NCBI GenBank assembly: GCA_030680415.1
Contig: JAUXVE010000103.1
Location: 23,003-87,002, forward strand
DNA: 64,000 nt
Direction: 5' to 3'
Origin: Rubrivivax sp.
GTDB taxonomy: Bacteria; Pseudomonadota; Gammaproteobacteria; Burkholderiales; Burkholderiaceae_C
Below, piece after piece: positions 59,045 to 64,000 of this stretch. Made by a program: the position numbers and the translations under genes. The notes under the pieces are model-generated. The model searched no databases, was not told where the DNA came from, and worked only from the letters and a program-made list of their open reading frames with translations. Each line of letters starts with the position of its first letter. The stretch's first letter is position 1.

Positions 59045-60288
59045 TGCGACGATCCTCGCTGGAAGAACAGCGGCTGATACGGCCGCAGGATCAAATCCTT
59101 GTTCACCATCACCCGCATCGGGAACCCCGGCCGGATGGTCAGCGTCGGCTGGATGCTCATGTTGCGCTTGGTGATCTCCTGACCGACCTGGTTCACCGTG
59201 TCCTGTGCGCTCTGTCGAACGGCGACAGTGACTCCGCCGCTGCTGCCGTTGCTGTTGGGCGCGGCGAGCTCGGCACCGACCCCGAGCAGCGTGGACAGCG
59301 CCGCGCCGGCGAGGATGCGATCCCAATGCCAATCGACGCCATCCTCGAGCCCGGCATAGCCGGCCGGGTCGATGCCGGGTAGCCGGTCGAGCGCGATCGA
59401 CGACGTGTCCGGCAGGATCAGCCGCGTCCACACCAGCAGCACGCGCCGCTGTCCGAAGGCCACCTGGCTGTCGTAGCGTCCGATCAAACGCGAGCCCTGC
59501 GGAATCAGCAGGAAGCGACCCGTGGCCGTGTCGTAGACCGCCTCGCTCACGTTGGCGATCACCTGTCCCGGAAGGTCGGAGTTGATTCCCGTCACCAGCG
59601 CTGCCGGAATGATCGTGCCCGCCATCACCTGATAGGGTGAAGCCGGCAGTTGGAGGCCGGCAAGATTGCGCGTGGCCGTGTCGCCCGCATTCGCCACGAG
59701 TGCCTGCTTCTGCTCCTGCCGGTTCTGCACGGCCGTCTGATCGGCGGGCTGTGCCGACGCAACCGCACGGGCCATCGGATTGAACGGCTGGTTGCCCGAC
59801 ACCGGCTCGGGCATGGCCCCGCCCGCAGAGACTGCTGGCGCGGCCTTCGCAGCGCTGCTGCTCCTGAAGAACACCCCCGACCTCGCCGCCTCATCGGCAT
59901 CGCGGACGCGGGCCAGCCGATCCGTCTGCGCCGGACTGTCGTACGCGCCGGTGCCGGTGTTGGCGTCGCGTTGCGAACGCACGATGGCCGGCCCCAGATC
60001 GCCAGGCAACGGTTCGCCGAGTACGGGCACGGCCGGCTTCGTCACGGCCGGCATCTTGGAATAGTCCTTCGGCAACTGGTCCAGGCTCTCGGCCCGCGAC
60101 ACCCGATCCACGTTGAATAGCTCGGTACCGGCGTTGCGCTCGCGCTTGTGCGATTGCAGCGACCACAGCGTGGCCCCGAGAACACTGGCGCCCAGGGCCC
60201 CTGCGAGAGCAGCCAGCATGCGCCGGTTCAGCCGCGTGACCGGGCGTGGAGGCGCGCGCAAGACCAAGGTGTCTGGATCCAATGGCAC
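59041..60288 (-). pseudogene. trbI: trbI, conjugal transfer protein, 5' end cut by insertion element
   Basis: 415 codons, opening with a GTG at the very edge of the insertion element. RPVTRLNRRMLAALAGALGA forms the N-terminal anchor; then a Pro/Ala linker, ASPYQVMAGTIIPAALVTGI, LIPQGSRLIGRYDSQVAFGQ and a VirB10-type C-terminal domain ending LRPYQPLFFQRGSS. TrbI spans the envelope as part of the type IV secretion channel. The original first codons are replaced by the insertion, and trbG, which should precede it, is absent, so transfer from here is not possible. Confidence 0.85.
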
Positions 60289-60469
60289 TTCCTTAAGGAA
60301 AATTCCTTTCCAATCAATGTGATAGCGTGGAATTGAGGTCGACCAGCGATGTCCCCGTGGCAGATCTGGATGATTTCTGCAGGCTTTTCTGATAGTGCCG
60401 GCGGGCGATGCTGGTCATTGGCACCCAGGGGGCTTGCGTTCCAAATCCAACTCGATTACTCTGCGATGC

Positions 60470-61351
60470 ATGCAGAGCCTGGTGATCTACCGACACCGCG
60501 TCATCACCGAAGACGACCTCGTCTTCATCCGCAAGCTCATTGCTGAGCATCCGGGCTCGAGTCGAAGGGATCTATCGAAGAGGCTGTGTCAGGCCTGGAA
60601 TTGGGTGCAGGCCAACGGCGCGTTGCGCGATATGGTCTGCCGCGGGTTGATGCTGATGCTCCACCGCGGAGGCCTGATCGAACTGCCGCCGGTGCGCCGG
60701 GTGCCACGCAATCCGATGGTCGATCGCAACCAACCGTTGCTCGTGAGCGTGGACGAGGCGCCGCTGCAGATGGCATTGGGCGAGCTCGGTCGGCTGGAGC
60801 TGCGGCAAGTGCGGCGCACGTCCGAGGAGGCCCTGTTCAACAGTCTGCTCAGGCACCACCACTACCTGGGCTACACGCAGCCTGTGGGTGAACATCTGAA
60901 GTACCTTGTATTCGCCAGGGGACGACCGATCGCCTGCGTGGCGTGGTCGTCAGCGCCGCGTCATCTGGGCAGCCGCGACCGGTTCATCGGCTGGGACAAG
61001 AAGACGCGGCTGAAGAACATCCGACTGCTGGCCTACAACACGCGGTTTCTGATCCTGCCGTGGGTCAAGGTGCCACATCTGGCGTCGCACATTCTGGGGC
61101 GCATGGCGCGCACGCTCTCGGCCGATTGGCAACGCGTGTACGCGCATCCGATTTACTTCGTCGAGACGTTCATCGATCCGCAGCGCTTTGCCGGCACCTG
61201 CTACCGGGCCGCTAACTGGACGGTGTTGGGGGAGACGACGGGGCGCGGCAAGGATGACCTGGCACACAAGGCCAATCGCTCGATCAAGGAGGTGCTGGGC
61301 TATCCGCTGGTCAAGGACTTCCGCAAGCGACTCTCGCAACTGGCTGCCTGA
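60470..61351 (+). CDS. DUF4338 protein, DruA-like (Druantia component family)
   Basis: 293 residues. The N-terminal segment (FIRKLIAEHPGSSRRDLSKR, LCQAWNWVQANGALRDMVCR, RGGLIELPPVR) and the core (FNSLLRHHHYLGYTQPVGEH, RPIACVAWSSAPRHLGSRDR, IGWDKKTRLKNIRLLAYNTR) are those of DUF4338. The family includes DruA of the Druantia phage-defence system, whose biochemistry is unsettled. The remaining Druantia genes are absent; instead an IS4 transposase follows after 99 bp, so it is more likely a passenger or accessory protein of the insertion element. ATG 60470 matches the conserved beginning. Confidence 0.82.
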   Translation: MQSLVIYRHRVITEDDLVFIRKLIAEHPGSSRRDLSKRLCQAWNWVQANGALRDMVCRGLMLMLHRGGLIELPPVRRVPRNPMVDRNQPLLVSVDEAPLQMALGELGRLELRQVRRTSEEALFNSLLRHHHYLGYTQPVGEHLKYLVFARGRPIACVAWSSAPRHLGSRDRFIGWDKKTRLKNIRLLAYNTRFLILPWVKVPHLASHILGRMARTLSADWQRVYAHPIYFVETFIDPQRFAGTCYRAANWTVLGETTGRGKDDLAHKANRSIKEVLGYPLVKDFRKRLSQLAA

Positions 61352-61450
61352 AGCGTGCTGCCCCGGTCATTGCCCACAGCCACTCCAAGCAGACTGACTT
61401 CGATCCCTGCAGCCGACCTGGTTGTGCAACCCAAAGGAGGATTGACCTCA

Positions 61451-62847
61451 ATGAAGAATAGCAAGCTCATGCGGTTGGGTCAGCAGGTGAAGCAGTTTGC
61501 AGCGCAATTCTTGCAGTCGGGAAGGGAACTGCTTGGCGCGATCATTCCGCTGACCGAGTTGGAGCAATGGGTTAGAGAGGAAGCGCCAAAACATCGAAAT
61601 AGCGAATACGCACCCCTGCGAACCTTGATGTTATTCATCGAGCAAGTCTTGGGTGCGGATCACAGCTGCCAGGACGCGGTGGCCCGTGGCGCGAGCCATA
61701 AGCGTGGCCGCAAGTCGGCCAAGATCAACTTGAACACGGGACCCTACTGCAAGGCCCGAATGCGTTTGCCGTTGGGGCTGGTGCTGCGTCTAAGCCGGGC
61801 TGTCGCCCAGCGCTTGAGCGCACGCCAGGCCGAGCACTGGAAGTGGCGCGGCCGCGAGATCAAGCTCGTCGACGGCACGACGGTGTCGATGCCCGACACG
61901 CCGGACAACTGGAAGAGCTTTCCTTCAAGCAGGGGTCAAAAAGGGGGCTAAGCTTTCCGCGAGCACGTCTGGTGGGCGTCGTGTCGCTGTCTTGCGCCAC
62001 CGTGCTCGATTGGGCCATGGGTCCGTATGCGGGTAAGCAGACGGGTGAGGCCGCGCTGCTTTGGACTCTACTGGACAACTTCAAGCCCGGCGACGTGATG
62101 ATTGCCGATCGGCTGTACACCAGCTACTTCATGATTGCGCGGCTGAAGCAATTGGGAGTGGATGTCGTGATGCGCCAGCATCAAACTCGACACACCGATT
62201 TTCGGCGCGGCAGACGTTTGGGCACGCGAGACCACGTCGTACAGTGGGATCGTCCGGCACGGCCGGCTTGGATGGATGAGGCCACCTATGCCGGCATGCC
62301 TGCGACCCTGGACATGCGAGAGGTTCGGGCCGGTGGCTGGACACTGGTAACGAGCTTCGTCGATGCGAAGTCGGTAAGCAAAATGGATCTGGTCGATCTC
62401 TATCACAGCCGCTGGCATGTGGAGCTGGATTTCCGTTCCATCAAGGACGTCATGCAGATGGACGAACTGCGCTGCAAGACCGCGCAGATGGTGCGCAAGG
62501 AAGTCGCCGTCCATCTGCTGGCCTACAACCTGATTCGAACGGTCGCGGCCCATGCGGCTCTCCTGGCTCGTGTGCTGCCCAGACGCGTGAGCTTCAAGGC
62601 GACTCTGCAGACACTGACCAACTTCTTCCACAAGCTTCGCGAATGTCCACAGCGCAAGCTGCCTGTGCTCCACGCGACTCTATTGCAGGCAATTGCGAAA
62701 CTGCTCTTGCCCTTGCGACCGAATAGGTGTGAACCGCGGGCCGTAAAACGACGGCCAAAGCCACATCGCCTGTTGACAAAGCCGCGCCAAGTCGAGCGCG
62801 CGCGTCTCGAAAAGCGGCAACAGCGAATCTTGGCTGCGTTCGCTTAA
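61451..62847 (+). pseudogene. IS4-family transposase with a -1 frame change
   Basis: AGGAGG 10 nt upstream of ATG 61451. The first frame ends at 61951 after VDGTTVSMPDTPDNWKSFPS; the second frame carries on from RGLSFPRARLVGVVSLSC to 62847. The change falls on A5G5 (61938-61947). Catalytic parts: first Asp in LVDGTTVSMPD, second in MIADRLYTSYF, and the IS4 signature Y-2-R-3-E-6-K in YHSRWHVELDFRSIK. Either a programmed -1 shift or a one-base error/mutation in the homopolymer; other IS4 transposases are read in one frame. Confidence 0.88.
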
Positions 62848-62883
62848 GGAAGCCATTGGCCGCATAGGGGTAGTCCGCGGCGG

Positions 62884-62912
62884 TTGACGGATGATCTCAT
62901 CGGCAGTATCAT
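62884..62912 (+). promoter_or_regulatory. promoter of hicAB
   Basis: TTGACG (62884-62889) and TATCAT (62907-62912) with a 17-bp spacer. The expected start of transcription coincides with the hicA ATG at 62919. Confidence 0.65.
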
Positions 62913-62918
62913 CGTTGC

Positions 62919-63146
62919 ATGAATGCTGCGGCCAAGCTCCTGGTTGCCATGCGACGAAATCCGCTCGACTGGCAGATCACTCAACTCCAGAGTGTTGCCC
63001 GACAGCATGGCATTGAGTGGCGGCACGATGGTGGGAGTCACTGCGTGTTCATACGCGCCGATGGTCGGACGTTGCCAGTCCCGGCGCATCGACCCATCAA
63101 GCCGATCTACGTCAAGAAGTTCGTCGAACTGATCGATGGAGCCTGA
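62919..63146 (+). CDS. hicA: HicA-type toxin (mRNA interferase)
   Basis: 75 residues. EWRHDGGSHCVFIRADGRTL with the catalytic-type His, and PIKPIYVKKFVELIDG, match HicA. It cleaves mRNA and is neutralised by HicB. No ribosome-binding site is visible before ATG 62919 and the promoter lies directly upstream, so the transcript may be leaderless. hicB begins 3 nt after its stop. Confidence 0.9.
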   Translation: MNAAAKLLVAMRRNPLDWQITQLQSVARQHGIEWRHDGGSHCVFIRADGRTLPVPAHRPIKPIYVKKFVELIDGA

Positions 63147-63149
63147 ACC

Positions 63150-63509
63150 ATGAGCAAGCTGTCCGACTATCCGTTCGAGATCCGTCCCTTGACCGAGGAG
63201 GAAGGCGGAGGGTTCCTGATCTCCTTCCCTGACTTCGCGGAGTGCATCTCCGATGGCGAGACTGTTGAAGAAGCGCTGGCGAGCGGCCGCGAAGCACTGA
63301 AGGCCACGATTGCCGCGCTCAAGTCCAAGAAATTGGCGGTTCCTGCGCCGAATAGCGGCGGCGTCGCCTCAGGCAAGTTTGTAGCCCGTGTGCCGAAAAC
63401 AGTACACGCACAACTGGCTACACGCGCCAAGGCAGAGGGCGTCTCGTTGAATGCGTTGGTCCTCACGTTTATCGCCCAAGGCCTCGGTCGAAAAGAGGGT
63501 CGGGCGTAA
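63150..63509 (+). CDS. hicB: HicB-type antitoxin
   Basis: 119 residues. The RNase H-like HicB fold is seen in YPFEIRPLTEEEGGGFLISF and PDFAECISDGETVEEALASG; a ribbon-helix-helix DNA-binding part (FVARVPKTVHAQLATRAKAE, GVSLNALVLTFIAQGL) follows. Binds HicA and probably represses the operon. Confidence 0.92.
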   Translation: MSKLSDYPFEIRPLTEEEGGGFLISFPDFAECISDGETVEEALASGREALKATIAALKSKKLAVPAPNSGGVASGKFVARVPKTVHAQLATRAKAEGVSLNALVLTFIAQGLGRKEGRA

Positions 63510-63612
63510 GGGTCGCGAATGCGGCCTCTTAAGTCACTCCCTCCAAGTAATTGATTTGAAAGGAGATTTCCAGAGTGACTTTCGGGCGATTTGCGGGCGC
63601 GGCCGATTACTT

Positions 63613-63843
63613 CGCTAACCCTTCGCTCAAGCGGAGCGCCAACGGCATGCCGCGCTTGGCCCTCATTTCATTCTGGGCCAAGCGCGTCCTGCCGCTGTCG
63701 CCCGCTCTCCAGGAACCGATAGCGTAAGTTGTTGATTTTCCTAGACCTCGTCACAGGCCCGCAGGACGTGTACACCCATCGGTTCCTGACCCATGTGCGG
63801 TTTCGGCGACCGCCGAAACAAGGGGCTTAGCTCAAACGTTGAT
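63613..63843. other. attC-like, highly structured region after hicAB
   Basis: The 334 bp after hicB up to the next possible ATG hold no gene. CGCTAACCCTTCGCTCAAGC (63613 on) looks like the left end of an integron attC site and GCTTAGCTCAAACGTTGAT (63825-63843) like a right end. Between them are a perfect 12-bp inverted repeat (63651-63662 and 63675-63686), AGGAACCGAT/ATCGGTTCCT (63711-63720 and 63778-63787) and GTTTCGGCG/CGCCGAAAC (63800-63819). The total is longer than ordinary attC sites, and the core GTTRRRY is imperfect. Confidence 0.4.
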
Positions 63844-64000
63844 ATGGCTTCTTTCTGTCAACTCAAGAGTACCGAGTTCTGCCTATCCGGCGAGCCGGAA
63901 CATGTCCATTCGATCGGGGTCTTGCCGATCGACGATGAATTTCGCGAGGCAACTGTGCTGAGCGCAAGTCATCAGAAATGTTGGCAGGGTGTGGCGCAGC
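63844..64000 (+). CDS. possible start of an unknown gene, cut by window edge
   Basis: ATG at 63844 opens a frame without stop to the window end (52 codons), beginning MASFCQLKSTEFCLSGEPEH. It follows directly after the attC-like right end, as the next cassette gene would. No ribosome-binding site and no recognised family, so it may be chance. Confidence 0.3.
   Translation, partial: MASFCQLKSTEFCLSGEPEHVHSIGVLPIDDEFREATVLSASHQKCWQGVAQ

Larger units (their letters stand above)
60288..62852. mobile_element. IS4-family element carrying a DUF4338/DruA-like gene
   Basis: Ends share a perfect 10-bp inverted repeat, CTTCCTTAAG (60288-60297) and CTTAAGGAAG (62843-62852). The flanking 9-mers CCAATGGCA and CCATTGGCC agree at 7 of 9 positions and may be a decayed target duplication. 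Inside are a DUF4338 gene and a frameshifted IS4 transposase, both on the plus strand. The stop codon of the transposase lies in the right inverted repeat. Confidence 0.65.
56701..64000. mobile_element. second, broken integrative/conjugative island (right end outside the window)
   Basis: Starts at the attachment repeat with its own integrase and excisionase-like gene, followed by DUF2274 and trbI from a conjugative transfer cluster, an insertion element, and a toxin-antitoxin pair. The other trb genes are not present here. The base composition becomes less GC-rich in the insertion element and beyond. Tandem insertion at the same tRNA is the simplest reading; the right boundary is not visible. 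Confidence 0.65.

Noticed and set aside
60470-61351. A Druantia defence island
   Set aside because: Only the DUF4338 component is present; no druB-E or helicase gene lies nearby, and the gene sits with a transposase.

Overview
The window comes from a high-GC betaproteobacterium, most likely of the order Burkholderiales. Evidence for this is the gene content (formate dehydrogenase with DUF3305/DUF3306 partners, a pyruvate dehydrogenase complex whose E3 subunit carries its own lipoyl domain, a phasin, a CysI-DUF934-CysH-CysD-CysN operon) and the strong GC bias at third codon positions. The species is inferred, not proven.

Chromosomal backbone, 1-46233. Positions 1-6905 hold a molybdenum formate dehydrogenase locus: fdhA (cut by the window edge) and a small Tat-exported protein on the minus strand, then DUF3305, DUF3306, a multi-cluster 4Fe-4S protein, a TorD-type chaperone and mobA on the plus strand. 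An orphan FliA-like sigma factor (7102-8025) and the Fe-S carrier ApbC (8026-9123) follow. The pyruvate dehydrogenase operon aceE-aceF-lpdA (9177-15526, minus) carries palindromic repeats inside the coding sequence of its interdomain linkers. A FixL/FixJ-like two-component pair, folD, an internally deleted remnant of an oligopeptidase A gene, a glutaredoxin-like protein, an MFS transporter, rmuC and a 2-hydroxyacid dehydrogenase fill 15661-24292. An ion-translocating Mrp/Mbh-type operon (24399-31818) contains three different antiporter-like proton-channel subunits. After a thioesterase and an HDAC-like deacetylase come the polyhydroxyalkanoate phasin with PhaR-like operators, a patatin lipoprotein, a complete assimilatory sulfate reduction operon (TauE-type exporter, cysI, DUF934, cysH, cysD, cysN, cobA), fdxA and a ferredoxin-NADP reductase. 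A TPP riboswitch then precedes a TonB-dependent receptor, which suggests outer-membrane uptake of thiamine or a precursor. A tRNA-Asn gene ends the backbone.

Accessory region, 46187-64000. A 10.5 kb integrative element is bounded by 47-bp direct repeats of the tRNA-Asn 3' end (46187-46233 and 56654-56700). It encodes an integrase with matching arm-type repeats at both ends, an AlpA-like regulator, a RepB-type primase fused to DUF3987, a small-terminase-like HTH protein, a prohead-protease-like protein and many small unknown proteins in one tightly overlapping minus-strand operon. It looks like a phage satellite. A second tyrosine recombinase sits directly to the right of the second repeat and begins a second, broken island: an excisionase-like HTH protein, a hotdog-fold protein, DUF2274 and trbI from a conjugative trb cluster, an IS4-family element that appears to carry a DruA-like (DUF4338) gene, and a hicAB toxin-antitoxin pair followed by an attC-like structure. 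This second island runs off the window.

The most unusual points are the riboswitch-controlled receptor, inverted repeat pairs translated inside pyruvate dehydrogenase linkers, a satellite gene made largely of 9-bp repeats and coupled at both ends, the DruA-carrying insertion element, and the in-frame deletion scar of prlC.
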